A stretch of DNA of 64,000 nt from assembly GCA_963682025.1 (NCBI GenBank), contig OY821519.1, positions 160,201,457-160,265,456 of the forward strand. The letters run 5' to 3'. Of this stretch, positions 1 through 9,525 are shown piece by piece. How positions within the stretch are numbered: position 1 is the first letter of the stretch; each line of letters begins with the position of its first letter. The notes beneath the pieces are model-generated. The model had not been told where the DNA came from, ran no database searches, and was given only the letters and a program-made list of their open reading frames with translations. A program made the position numbers and the translations under genes. This DNA is from Cordilura impudica (taxonomy: Eukaryota > Arthropoda > Insecta > Diptera > Scathophagidae).

Positions 1-53
1 AATCATATCTTAAGGATCTTCAAGTTAGTGATCTAGGAGAATATGATTTTGAG

Positions 54-940
54 TTGGAATTAGCAGATTCTGAGATAACTCCATCTGGTTCTTCTTCCGA
101 CTTGAATGTTATTTTACAAAATATGCAAAGTTTTATGGAAGGTATGGAAAAACGCTTCGAAGAATTCAAGATGCAAAATTCTAACACAACCATACCAACA
201 GTTATACAAAATTGTTCAAGCGAGGAGCTCAAAAATTCGAAATCACTCTTACTTCAAGCTTTCTGGACTCGAAATCCAGAACTTTGGTTCTTAAGCACCG
301 AACAGAAATTTCAAATTTTTAATATTTATTCTGATAACATAAAATATTCCGAAGTTATTGAATCTCTAGATTTGTCTACCATCACAAAAATTTATTCCAA
401 ATCCATCACAAGAAAACAAATACAACTCGCTCAAAATTCAACTTACTGCAATGTTTGAAGAATGTAAGTTCAATCGTATTTTTAATAATTTACAACTGGG
501 AGATCAGAAACCAAGTCAACTTTTCAATGAAATTAGAAATCTTGCTTGTAATAGAATTTCTGAGGGTATATTATTTTCTATTTGGGTTAAAAAACTTCCT
601 AAAGAATGTGAACAAAATCTCATAGGTTTAAACAAAATTTCATCCTTAACAAATTTGTTAGAAGTTGCAGATGGTATGCTTGAGCGTCCCAAATCTAATA
701 TTGCGTCAATTAAAGAAGATTCTAGTTATTATGAATTGAACAAGAAACTTGATAAATTAAGAGATGTTGTAAGTAAAAACTTACGATCTGCTCGACCCAA
801 TTTTATATCATCCTCAAGAAACAGACAGCGTTCTTCGTCTAATCAGGATCTTTGTTTTTATCATCGACTTTTATAAAGAACGAGCTAATAAGTGTATTCC
901 TCCTTGTGCATTTAATTCTAGTTCGGAAAACACCTTTTCC
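54..940 (+). pseudogene. gag: gag remnant (CsRn1/Kabuki type)
   Basis: The nucleocapsid/capsid-like polyprotein packages the element's RNA. The first part (54-458) carries the capsid-type phrase NPELWF around residue 75. The second part (451-876) carries GDQKPSQLFNEIR, a common stretch in this clade. Around 843-915 a CFYH ... KC-x3-C pattern (the clade's CHCC zinc-binding motif) is visible, but a frameshift after the first Cys-His pair puts the second half in another frame. No classical CCHC knuckle is seen. At least two frameshifts make it a pseudogene. The start shown is the first Met in the open frame; the true start may lie left of the window. Confidence 0.75.
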
Positions 941-948
941 CAACACTA

Positions 949-1265
949 ATGACGACTAGTGATTATGGGAATCTTAGAAAAAGTCGTCGATTAATTGTTT
1001 ATGACCCGCTATCTAAGTTAAAATTTTTAACAGACTCTGGGGCTGTGTTTCAATTCCTCCTAAATATACAACAACTATTGATTCATATTCCATTCCTCTA
1101 TTTGCTGCAAATGGTTCTAAAATTCAAACGTTTGGTTCAAAATTGCTTCAATTAAATCTTAATCTACAAAAGAAATTCTTATGGACATTTATTTTGGCTG
1201 ATGTTGATACCCCAATATTAGGCAACGATTTTTTGAAACATTTTGGGTTAAAAACAATTCCTTAA
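949..1265 (+). pseudogene. aspartic protease remnant of the CsRn1/Kabuki-like element
   Basis: The frame opening at 949 reads RLIVYDPLSKLKFLTDSGA, matching the start of retroviral-type proteases of this clade. The active-site triad is changed from DTG/DSG context to TDSGA and is followed by a frameshift. A second frame after it reads ILGNDFLKHFG, the usual flap-distal LG(x)DFL motif, near 1218-1250. The enzyme would process Gag-Pol. It is broken by frameshifts and merges into the RT frame at 1301. Confidence 0.65.
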
Positions 1266-1300
1266 TCGATCATGGGACAAATATTAAATGTAAAGGTATT

Positions 1301-2200
1301 GTGAAATATTTTGATGTAAACACAATCAAAACTTTTAACGTAAATGATCCTTTTCATCAAATTTTAATCGAATTTCCAAATGTAACTAGAACCTTCAATG
1401 TCAAATTTAATAAAAAAAAATCAAACATTCAACACCAAATCATAACAATTTTCCCCCCAATAAGTTGTAAAGTTCGTAGATTAGATCCTGTCAAACTTCA
1501 ACAGGCCAAACAAGAATTCGAACAACTTTTACAATTTGGTATAGTGCAACGATCTAAAAGTCCATTGGCAAGTGCTTTACATATGGTTAAAAAGCCAAAT
1601 GGAACTTGGCGCCCTTGTGGGGACTACCGATTTCTTAACAACCACACTGTCGCTGATAAATACCCAATTCCAAATTTAAGGGATTTTCAAACAATTGTTA
1701 CTGGCAGAAAAATGTTTTCGAAAATTGATCTTGTTATGGCTTTTCATCAGATTGCAGTTGCTCCTGAAGACGTTAAAAAAACCGCAATAATAACACCATT
1801 TGGACTCTTCGAGTATCTTCAAATGCCACTTGGTCTCCGAAATGCAGCTCAAACATGTCAGCGTTTTGTTCATCAGGTTGTTGAAGGTTTGGATTTTGTT
1901 TTTCCGTACATAGATGATTTTCTAATCGCCTCATCAAATTTGGAAGAACACAAACATCATCTAAAACAACTATTTACTCGCTTAAATGAATACAGGGTTG
2001 TGATAAATCCAGAGAAATGTGAATTCGGTAAGACAGAAATTTCCTTTCTTGGATATATTATTAACGAAAATGGCATTTAACCTTCCCCTGAAAAGATGGA
2101 TGCTATCATCAATTTTCCTAAACCTGCTAACGTTGAAGAACTAAGAAGATTTTTGGGAATGTTTAACTACTATCGTTCATCAATTCCTTCTGTAGCTTAA
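1301..2200 (+). pseudogene. pol: reverse transcriptase domain, CsRn1/Kabuki-like
   Basis: This is RNA-dependent DNA polymerase of a Ty3/gypsy element. Visible motifs: VKKPNGTWRPCGDYRFLN (fingers), FSKIDLVMAFHQIAV (first catalytic Asp in KIDL), the palm sequence around LQMPLGLRNAAQT, and YIDD at about residues 204-207, so the catalytic Asp pair is kept. The frame stops at 2078-2080 inside the thumb. The same frame then continues with KMDAIINFPKPANVEELRRF and a second stop near 2197. This is a premature-stop pseudogene rather than a complete enzyme. Confidence 0.85.
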
Positions 2201-2216
2201 CTACAAGCTCCCTTAA

Positions 2217-3410
2217 ATGAATTTCAAAAAGGAAACCCTAAAAAAACAGGTTCTGGTTTGGTCAGAGGAACAGAACAATGCTTTTGCAGATTTGAAAAAT
2301 GCTATTTCGAATGCAACACTTTTATGTCATCCATCTCTTGAAAATGAACTTTATTTATATGTGGATGTTTCGAACACTGCTGTTGGTGCTGTTCTGCAAC
2401 AAAGAGAACCCATAAAAAATTCAGAGAAACCCTTAGCCTTTTTCTCAAAGAAGCTCTCTTCACCTCAAAGTAAATACAGTGCTTACGATAGAGAACTTTT
2501 GGCAATTTATGAAGGCATTAAACATTTTCAATATATGCTAGAAGGGAGACAATTTACAATAATGACTGACCATAAACCTTTAACCTTTCTATTTCAAAGG
2601 AAAATTGATTCATGTACTCCAAGACAATTTCGATATATCGACTATATAAGTCAATTTTCTACAACAATTTGTCACATATCAGGATCAAATAAATCAGCCA
2701 CAATGTTATTTTTATCAAGAATTTTCGAAATCAACATTCTGTTAAATATTACAATAGAAGATCTTCAAGAACAACATCATTTCGATACAGAGCTTCATGT
2801 TCTATTGACGTTACCCAGATCTCTCCAACTTACAAAGATCAGATTTCCAAACCAATCAGCCTCTGTTTATTGCGACAATTCATATGGATTAGTGAGACCT
2901 TATATTCCACAAAGTCTTCGCAGAAAAGTTTTCGAAAATTTTCATAACTTATCTCACCCAGGAATTCGAGAGACTACAAAATTAATTACTTCTAAAGTAG
3001 TTTGGCCTGGAATAAATAAAGATATTCGGTTATGGTCAAGGAATTGCTTAAATTGCCAGAAAGCTAAAACTCAAAGACATAACAAATCTCCTATTGCTTG
3101 TTTTGGTGATACTGCATCCCGTTTTGAACATATTCATATCGATTTGATAGGCCCTTTACCACCATCACACGGTTTTATTTATTGTCTTAACTGTATAGAT
3201 AGATTCTCAAGATGGCCGGAAGTAATTTATTTAAAGGATTCAAAAGCTTACACTGTTGCAAAAGCTCTTTATGAAAACTGGATTTGTAGATTTGGTGTTC
3301 CGTTAAAAGTAACTACAGATCAGGGCAAGCAATTTGAATGCGAACTTTTCAAGGAATTATCCAAGTTTCTCGGTTTCAAATACATTCGGACGACTCCCTA
3401 TCATCCTTAA
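2217..3410 (+). pseudogene. pol: RNase H plus integrase, CsRn1/Kabuki-like
   Basis: The open frame covers RNase H then integrase. RNase H shows YVDVS (first acidic site), DRELLAIYEG (Glu) and MTDHKPL (Asp). The last site, usually ADALSR, reads SATMLFLSRI, so the fourth carboxylate is lost. Integrase shows an HHCC zinc domain (HNLSHPG ... CLNCQ), the first core Asp in HIHIDLIGPLP and the second in TTDQGKQFE. The frame ends right after TTPYHP; the following stretch with the catalytic Glu is deleted. RNase H would remove the RNA template strand, integrase would insert the DNA copy. Catalytically dead as it stands. Confidence 0.85.
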
Positions 3411-3877
3411 AAACTGCGGTTAGATGCCATGCAAATGAAAACTGGTAGACAATTCTTTTTGGTTTAAGAACTACTTTAAAGGAAGATATTGGTTTAAGTA
3501 TCGCCGAATTAGTCTATGGAACAAATCTTAATTTACCTGGTCAATTTTTCAACCATACATCGTTAAAGCTATCGCATTCGGAATTCATGAACAACATTAA
3601 AGACAAATTCAGGTTGCTAAAGCCTGTATCAAGAACAAATCATTCAGTTAATAAACCTTTTATATGTAAAGATTTGCTTAACTCAACTCATGTTTTTGTA
3701 CGTACGGATACCATTCACCCTACGCTAGAACCACCATATCAAGGACCTTTCAACATACTAAAAAGATTCAACAAATATTATACTATTCAAATTCACGACA
3801 AATCCAAAAACATATCAATTGACAGGCTTAAGCCAGCTTTTATTGAGAATTTTAATCAGAATGTTAATAGAGTTTAA
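3411..3877 (+). pseudogene. pol: integrase C-terminal part, CsRn1/Kabuki-like
   Basis: After the stop at 3410 other frames continue the integrase. The region near 3460-3540 reads FGLRTTLKEDIGLSIAELVYGTNLNLPG, the conserved end of the core domain. The open frame 3587-3877 reads through the chromo/GPY-like end (EPPYQGPFNILKRF, then KNISIDRLKPAF). The segment ends in TAA close to the polypurine tract at about 3901-3910. The frame changes mean it is not made as one protein today. Confidence 0.75.
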
Positions 3878-3913
3878 TTTTCAATTATATAATTTCAGTT
3901 AGAAGGGGGGTAA

Positions 3914-4129
3914 TGTGGATACCTCCCAAATGTTTCTAAAATTACAGTTTTTTAGTTTTGCTTCTTTTGTCAATATTCGTCAATAATTTTCATTTTTTAA
4001 ATTAATGTTATTAGAACATTATAATTGATTTGATTTAATATTTTGTTTCTTTGAAAAAATGTAGTTTTAATAATTTTAAATAAATATTACCATTGTTAAA
4101 TATTCCAAATTGTTTATTTACTTAAAACA
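3914..4129 (+). repeat. 3' LTR of the CsRn1/Kabuki-like element
   Basis: A purine run (agaagggggg) at 3901-3910 is followed by TGTGGATACC. The segment ends ...AAAACA at 4129, so it has the TG...CA termini of an LTR, and R1-like coding sequence starts at once to the right. The partner LTR is outside the window, so the boundaries rest on the purine tract and the junction only. Confidence 0.6.
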
Positions 4130-4133
4130 TCCT

Positions 4134-5400
4134 ATAGGTGTATTAGTGAGGGCTATTTTCCTGAGGCTTGGAAGCAGGCCAAAGTTGTGGTACTCCTGAA
4201 GTCGCCTGATAAAGTGAGGAGTGATCCTCACTATTATCGGGGCATAAGCCTTCTTCCGGTACTTGGAAAAGTACTGGAGAGCATTATGGTTAACAGACTG
4301 AAGGAATTCTACAATAAGGCTGCTTCAGAATATCAGTTCGGATTTAAAGCAGGGAAGTCAGTTGAGGATGCATGGAATCACGTTAGAAGATGTGTTTCCG
4401 ACTCTGTTAGCAAATATGTCCTCGGCATATGTGTGAACTTAAAAGGTGCGTTCGATTACCTCTCGTGGGATAGGGTGCTTGACAGACTACGGGCAGTAGG
4501 TTGCAGGGAGCTTTCTTTGTGGAGCAGCTACTTTAGTGGTAGGAAAGTTTTTGCGGTAGGAGCTAATGGTACTGTTGTAGGCAGATTATTATGGACTGCC
4601 CGCAAAGGCAGTTATCATGTGCGGTCAGGAGACATTCGTTTTAGATATGTAACCGAAGTCAAGTATCTAGGCATCAACATAAGTGAGAGGATGAACTTTT
4701 TAGTTAATTTCTCTGCGGTAAGAGAAAAGTTGACGGTAGTTGTGGGAGGTATCAGACGCATTCTTGGAAATGACTGGGGCCTTAGCAGGAGAGCTGTCCG
4801 TCCATATATAGTGATTTGTTCGTTGGTTGCGTAACGTTCGGCTCGTCTGTATGGTACGGAACCGCTCTGTCTGCTATGGGCAAGAAACAAATCTTGTCTT
4901 GACGTTAGAGACCGGCTTCGGCCTAAGTCTGGGCTTTTTACTGACTGGACATGGCTCTTTGAATGATTTTCATTGATCTGTCCGATCAATGATTCACAAA
5001 TCAATGATTCACAAGTACGCAAATACGAACGTATGTTTGTGGTGACGATTGAGTCAGGTTTACAAAATGTATGTTTAAAATGGTTTAAGACACAAGAACA
5101 ACAAGTTGAGTTTTTACTTTAATTTCTTCGACACAATGAAATAATAAGAGTAGACACCTCATGTAACAGCATTTGACACAACACGCCGGACTGTAGGTAT
5201 GGGCAAGGGCCGGAGGACTGGGTACATGTTTTGACAGGGTGTTCACTTTATAGTGATATTAGGATCTTGATAGAATGGGGATTTTTCAAACTGCGGCAGG
5301 ATGGGATTTCAGAATGGCATTAGAGGTGAATACGCAAGGGGCGTATTCCATCGTAGGGGAACCGGACGTTAGTGGAGGCGGCTTTTGATGCGGGCATCCG
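4134..5400 (+). pseudogene. R1-clade non-LTR retrotransposon reverse transcriptase, decayed
   Basis: The translation carries R1-clade RT signatures: an ISEGYFPEAWKQAKVV-like entry around 4145, YRGISLLPVLGKVLE, GFKAGKSVEDAW and LKGAFDYLSW (first catalytic Asp region). After GRLLWTARKGS the frame jumps to VKYLGI, so the YADD catalytic box is missing through an internal deletion. Further right, other frames continue with RRAVRP and SVWYGTAL-like stretches, and a C-terminal zinc-type region (EDWVHVLTGCSLYSDIR, about 5205-5270). R1 elements insert in rDNA, but no rRNA sequence is present here. Confidence 0.75.
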
Positions 5401-5899
5401 TGGTGGTGCTTAACTGCCAATGGGTGGTCGCTCCAGTAGTGCACATTGCCGTGCCTGGATTTAGGATATGAGTATGACTGTTGGCTGGGGCTGATACATC
5501 GTTATCTGTCCCTCCACAACCGTGCACCGTCTTCAGCTCTCTCTCTTTACTGTTTCCTATTGTTGCCGCTACCTGTTTTGCGCTGCTGTTCCTGACGTCT
5601 TGTATGTGTTGTCTGTTGAGCTTCCGTGAGGGTGCAATGTTTATTGTTTCGTTTTGTTTGCTGCTGCTGACGAAGCACATGCTAACTCGAGTACGGCTGT
5701 TCATTGTCTATTTATGTCTGTATGTTTGTTGTCTAAGGCCACCAGTCCCCAACTGTTTGGAGTTCAACTGGGAGTTTAGAACTCCGCTCCTTATCCAAGG
5801 GGAGGTCATTTCCAGATGCATGCCTCAAATTGGCACTCGTACTGCGAGGGCGCCGGTGGGCGCATAGTTTCCACCCTGTGTTAAATTCACCGTGAATTC
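5400..5899. other. no recognisable gene; probable R1-like 3' region or junk
   Basis: Open frames here (for example 5481-5867) have low-complexity, Leu/Cys-rich translations without motifs. The base composition is less AT-rich than the surroundings, as in the flanking R1-like pieces. I see no terminal repeat, promoter or RNA gene. Confidence 0.4.
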
Positions 5900-6872
5900 A
5901 GGCCATCATGGCAGTTACTCACGTTAATCATGAACACGTCTTCCGGATGGCTTGGGTCTTTAATGGCCACTTGTAGCTCAGGTGCTGAAGTCACCTGCGT
6001 ATCACTGGATCTTTGCCTCTTTCCAGCAGATTTGGTCTTAGGGCCAATACTGCCTCTTTTGGATGAGGATGGTACTATCGGTCCTTTAGTAAGACTGCCT
6101 CCGAACTTGAATTTGTGCCTTGATCCCCACCATTCTTAGGACAGGCTGCATGTGTACAACTTGGGGCGGAAGAACATGTAGCAGGTACCTTCGAATGAGT
6201 GGTCGTGTTCGTTCCAGAACCGCTAGAAGTTGCGGGTTCCGTTATAACAGCGTCAGAGTGGCTGTGCGGCTCAGTTTTATTTGACATCTGCACATCTTTG
6301 CTCTGACCTGTTGCGAGTTTGAGAGGCTTGACCTCCACCACGGTGGTATTCATCTTCGTTCATACCCCCGCACATGAAACTCATGTTTTCGCCGCAAACG
6401 CTTATTCTTGGCGCTGGGTCTCTCTGATTCAGGTGTCTTAGCGAGCGTTAGTACCCTGTCTCGCTCTTTTTCTCTCCACTCTTCAGGCGCACCTCCTTTG
6501 ATTTGACCTCCTCTCAGCCACCTTTGACCCTCTGTTGGGATATATCACTCAGCTTACCGACCGAGTCAGATGATACCATAAGGATGTCATCCTCATCTGT
6601 TTCATATAAGAAGAGTTCTACTATCCCGACAGTTTATCACAAGTGTCACAGTCCGAAGCCATGTCCATGCTCGTCTGTCTGAAAAGTGGTAACTTGTATG
6701 CCGTAGTATCTTGTCCGCTATTCAGGCCTGAGGTAATCACCTGAATAGTAGCACCAGCAGTAATATGACCGCTAGCCAAGCCTGTGGTAATCACTTGGTT
6801 AGTCGGGTTCAGACTAGATGAGTTTGGGACCTGCAAATGTTCTGTTCCATGGTTGTATGGTGTAACCGCCAA
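5900..6872 (-). pseudogene. ORF1 (gag-like) remnant, probably of the R1-like element
   Basis: On the minus strand a set of frames starts at the Met at 6872 (Ser/Thr/Asn-rich, 83 aa), continues through an acidic stretch, then a basic stretch with KNKRLRRKHEF near 6370-6410, then 6353-6075 (Thr/Ser-rich, 92 aa) and finally KRQRSSDTQ near 6000-6030. The pattern of a Ser/Thr-rich leader followed by a basic block resembles ORF1 of R1-type elements. It lies in the opposite orientation to the RT at 4134-5400. At least two frameshifts. Family assignment is an inference from composition and neighbours. Confidence 0.4.
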
Positions 6873-7037
6873 TTCAGGTTTTATTTAAGTATTAGGAAAA
6901 AACAAAAAAAAAACAAAAAGCTGTCACCAACCCTGGAACCTTTTTGTATAACGTACCAGCCTTCCCTAAATTTCTTGGATAGCTGGGTAAAATAATAGTA
7001 TGGAAGTTATAAAGGAGGGTGGCGATAAACATAATGT

Positions 7038-7732
7038 TGTGTGTTTGATTAGTCAAAGTTACCATACCTTCAGTACGGTAACTGAACGGTAACATAAAAC
7101 CAAAATTTTAAAATTAGTGACAATATCCACATAAACCAAACTTAGCCGTGGGAAACATTTCATTGTGCCATTTCCACTGGTGTACAATTATATTTTGCAT
7201 GTGAACTTGCTTACTATGCAAGCCTACACATAGAATTGTTTACCTGTGTGAGAACTGCTGCATTGCCTTGTGAAACACAAATAAATGTATTCATTTAGGG
7301 TAGTTTTAGTTTTTTGACAAGAGAGTAAATAAACAGTCTTAACACATAGCTCTGGGGAGCAAGATAAAAACACGGTTGTTTGAATTTACAATAAAGGATT
7401 AGACATTGTAATGAATTTACTCACTACTAAACGCAGCTATTAAAACATGCGTAAACTATTGTATAATAAACACAGCTGCTAAAACATATGTAAACAAAAT
7501 CACCATCATTAAAAAACACATCTGTTAAATCACATGTTTTGTTAGGATTAAGGATAGAGTTAAGTACCGTTAATTAAGTATTTAAGTAGAATTAATTTCT
7601 AAATAAAGATAATTCATAAAACTGACATTCAGCCGATCAATTGGCTTTAGTCTTTATTTAAACTATTTTATAGCACTATAAAGTGCTTTACCTTTAGCTT
7701 TTATTAAAGAGCTGATAACATAAAAGAGCCAG
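7038..7732 (+). repeat. 5' LTR of element A
   Basis: It starts TGTGTTTGATTAG exactly as the copy at 29899. Both copies then match with scattered substitutions to about 7405. They share an AATAAA-containing stretch (near 7320) and TCTGGGGAGCAAG. The right boundary is placed before TGGCGC at 7733, a possible primer-binding start, and is uncertain because the 3' copy is truncated. Confidence 0.6.
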
Positions 7733-7904
7733 TGGCGCTTGAAACGCCGGCCAACGAAAAATAAAAGTTAATTTTTATATTTAAAATAATTACTTTCAAT
7801 TTAAAATACTATTTCCTTTAAGGAAATAGAAACTTTCCTTAAAGGATAATTCATGCGATCTTGCCAGGAGCCGCGATTTCAAAGTGTACGAGTGTGTTAA
7901 AAAA

Positions 7905-8006
7905 AATATATATATACAATTCTAAAAATGTTAAATGAATATTTTTTTTTTAATAATCAGTGTATGAGTCCTAAGGGCAACAGTTCTAGAAATGTTAAAT
8001 GAATAA
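7905..8006 (+). repeat. Tandem leader repeat of element A (about 68-bp unit); second copy split by element B
   Basis: The unit (ctaaaaatgttaaatgaata, a T-run, aataatcagtgtatgagtcc, taagggcaaca) occurs from about 7920. The next unit begins at 7986 and is broken at 8006, where element B inserted. It resumes after element B at 15366 (T-run, aataatcagtgtatgagtcc, to about 15412). This shows element B landed inside the second repeat of an existing tandem pair in the untranslated leader. Confidence 0.7.
8003..8006. other. Left target-site duplication ATAA of element B
   Basis: ATAA directly precedes the LTR; the same four bases follow the 3' LTR at 15366-15369. A 4-bp duplication is the norm for mdg1/412-type integrases. 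Confidence 0.85.
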
Positions 8007-8585
8007 TGTAAGATGCATACTTACGATACATAGGATACAAAAGAGAATGACAAGATTTAATGTGAAAAACAAAACACTTATAAACATGAAAAACAAAACA
8101 CTTATGAATATGAAAAACAAACCACTCATAAAATTTGACCACCCAAATTTACAAAGTAAAACTGCCATAAACCTTAACTAGTAACATTGAAACCATATGA
8201 GTAATGTACTATAAAGGGTGTCATATTATTATAAGCGGCAATGTCAAAACAAATTCAAGATCAACTAACGTATGTTGACAAACACATGTATGGTGTATGG
8301 TCATGGGTTTAGTATGATTCATTCATAGGCGACTTTGTATTTGTTAGTATTATTCATTAATGAGCGTCTCTTTTGTATCGTAGTACGTATAGTGAAATTA
8401 GTATATAAGCTACTCTAGTTTTAGCAACCAGGGCAATTGTAAATAGAACGTAAAACTATAAAGTTCTTATGAAAGAACTGACAAGAAAAGATAAATAAAA
8501 TACTAGTAAAAATAATAATATAAAAATGAAACGTGTTTTAATGTACGGCAAGAACTAAATACAGAACCAGCACGTAAACAGCACA
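8007..8585 (+). repeat. 5' LTR of element B
   Basis: 579 bp, TGTAAGATGC at the left end and AACAGCACA at the right end. It matches 14786-15365 almost base for base. It should hold the promoter and polyadenylation signals. I see no clear canonical TATA box; GTATATAAGC at about 8400 is the best candidate. Confidence 0.95.
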
Positions 8586-8598
8586 TGGCGATCCTGCG
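8586..8598 (+). promoter_or_regulatory. Primer-binding site, tRNA-Arg type, of element B
   Basis: TGGCGATCCTGC directly after the LTR is complementary to the 3' end of an arginine tRNA (CCA plus acceptor stem) as I know it from flies. It then diverges. mdg1/412 elements are known to use tRNA-Arg. Element D has the same site with one more matching base (60899-60911). Confidence 0.75.
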
Positions 8599-8619
8599 GA
8601 CGGCCTAGGAAGGCGACAT

Positions 8620-8678
8620 TTTTGTGCAACACCCGACATTTTTGTGCAACACCCAACATTTTTGTGCAACACCCACCA
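8620..8678 (+). repeat. Short tandem repeat, 3 units of about 21 bp
   Basis: Three near-identical copies of acatttttgtgcaacaccc lie in the leader of element B just after the primer-binding site. They are 20-21 bp long and differ only at one or two bases (gacatt/aacatt; third ends caccc). They lie upstream of the first small ORF. Confidence 0.85.
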
Positions 8679-8768
8679 TTCACGACAGTTATAAAGTAAA
8701 AATTAATACTGAGTGCGGTGCACAAGTATAACTTTTTACGAAATATAAACGAAAATTTGTGTTGGAAC

Positions 8769-9161
8769 ATGAGCGATGACGCTCTAAAAGCGATTTTAAA
8801 AGAAATCGACTTGGCCAACAAACAGTGGAAACGAGGAGAAGTCAGTAGAAAACCAGAAATACTGCTTCTAGGTCCTAAACCATTGAAAATAAGAGATAAG
8901 GAACCTGAATATCCAATTTACCCCGTGCAGCAGACAAAATTAGTTAAGAAAGGCTATATTGGAGAAAGAAAATTAAGATTAACCATATTAGATGATAGAA
9001 TAAGTTCTATAAAAGAAAAAATAAAAATAGAAAAATCAGATAAGGAACGTGAACACTTATCTAATAGACTAATAGAAACTAATTTGACGTATAAAAAATT
9101 ACTAGATGAAATAAGAAAATACAAACAATTAGAACGAAGAAAGAAAAAACAAAGAAAATAA
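8769..9161 (+). CDS. Element B upstream ORF: small coiled-coil protein with KPEI-LGPKP motif
   Basis: A 130-aa protein from the ATG at 8769 (an in-frame ATG at 8718 would add 17 residues). The N-terminal third reads IDLANKQW ... RKPEILLLGPKPLKIR. The rest is Lys/Glu-rich with heptad-like spacing, predicted coiled coil, and ends in a very basic tail (ERRKKKQRK). It precedes gag by about 365 bp. A homologous ORF occurs at the same place in element D (minus strand, about 60685-60360), with RWAKL ... KPEILNLGPKPRYI. I do not know its function. The shared motif in two otherwise diverged elements argues for purifying selection on a real protein. Confidence 0.7.
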   Translation: MSDDALKAILKEIDLANKQWKRGEVSRKPEILLLGPKPLKIRDKEPEYPIYPVQQTKLVKKGYIGERKLRLTILDDRISSIKEKIKIEKSDKEREHLSNRLIETNLTYKKLLDEIRKYKQLERRKKKQRK

Positions 9162-9197
9162 AAATAAAAATAAACATAAAATCTTTTTTTTTAAAAT

Positions 9198-9278
9198 ATG
9201 TTAAAAGCAATAACAATAATATTTATTACAACAATTATTATAGTAATAGGTATAATATTATTGGTACTACAGGGGTAA
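9198..9278 (+). CDS. Element B 26-residue membrane microprotein ORF
   Basis: ATG at 9198 opens a 26-aa frame ending at TAA 9276-9278. Apart from the first few residues it is almost all Ile/Thr/Val/Leu (ITIIFITTIIIVIGIILLV), a single transmembrane segment. Codon content is A/T-rich as in the rest of the element. Element A has a similar tiny hydrophobic ORF at 16489-16599. No function known. It could also be the N-terminus of a longer product made by a -1 shift on the GGGG run at 9272-9275 (see next entry). Confidence 0.45.
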   Translation: MLKAITIIFITTIIIVIGIILLVLQG

Positions 9279-9460
9279 AAAGCTACCTTACTGATACGGT
9301 GTTAGACCAAGTAGAAAGAGCAAAAGAGTATATGTTAGAACAAGTAAACGAATTAGATATAGTAGACAAGGTCAACTTCGCAGTAGAAGAAATAGAAAAT
9401 TTAGAATTGATCGAAAAATTTACATCCATAAAGGATTACTTAGATAAATTAAAAAAATAG
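9276..9460 (+). CDS. Element B small charged ORF after the membrane microprotein
   Basis: The frame -1 to the microprotein is open from before 9275 to TAG at 9458-9460. Its first ATG is at 9332 (42 aa). The product is acidic, helix-prone (NELDIVDKVNFAVEEIENL, then KDYLDKLKK) and has no cysteine. Without a start codon before 9332 the upstream part would need a frameshift or splicing: CTACAG just before GGGTAAAA looks like a 3' splice site too. It lies about 65 bp before gag. Function unknown. Confidence 0.35.
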
Positions 9461-9525
9461 GAATCAGAGTGGTAAAATTTTAGAAATCCTATGAAAAGAG
9501 AAATTTAAAAAAATGAATTGTTCTA

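Larger units (their letters stand above)
1..4129 (+). mobile_element. CsRn1/Kabuki-like Ty3/gypsy LTR retrotransposon, decayed, left end outside window
   Basis: The order gag, protease, reverse transcriptase, RNase H, integrase, purine tract, LTR reads left to right on the plus strand. The RT style (IDD box followed by LIASS, then EEHxHHL) and the gag CHCC-type motif near 843-915 are hallmarks of the CsRn1/Kabuki clade. All ORFs are interrupted by stops and frameshifts, so this copy cannot move by itself. The right end abuts R1-like RT sequence at about 4134, which suggests insertion into an older R1-like element. The 5' LTR is outside the window. Confidence 0.85.

Noticed and set aside
5481..5867. 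128-aa Leu/Cys-rich ORF with a signal-peptide look
   Set aside because: No recognisable domain, lies between two R1-like remnants, and overlaps an equally long minus ORF. Probably chance.
7733..7756. TGGCGCTTGAAACGCC as a sure primer-binding site of element A
   Set aside because: It begins TGG after the LTR, but I cannot match it to a tRNA end beyond a few bases, and it is itself a small hairpin. Kept only as a boundary hint.
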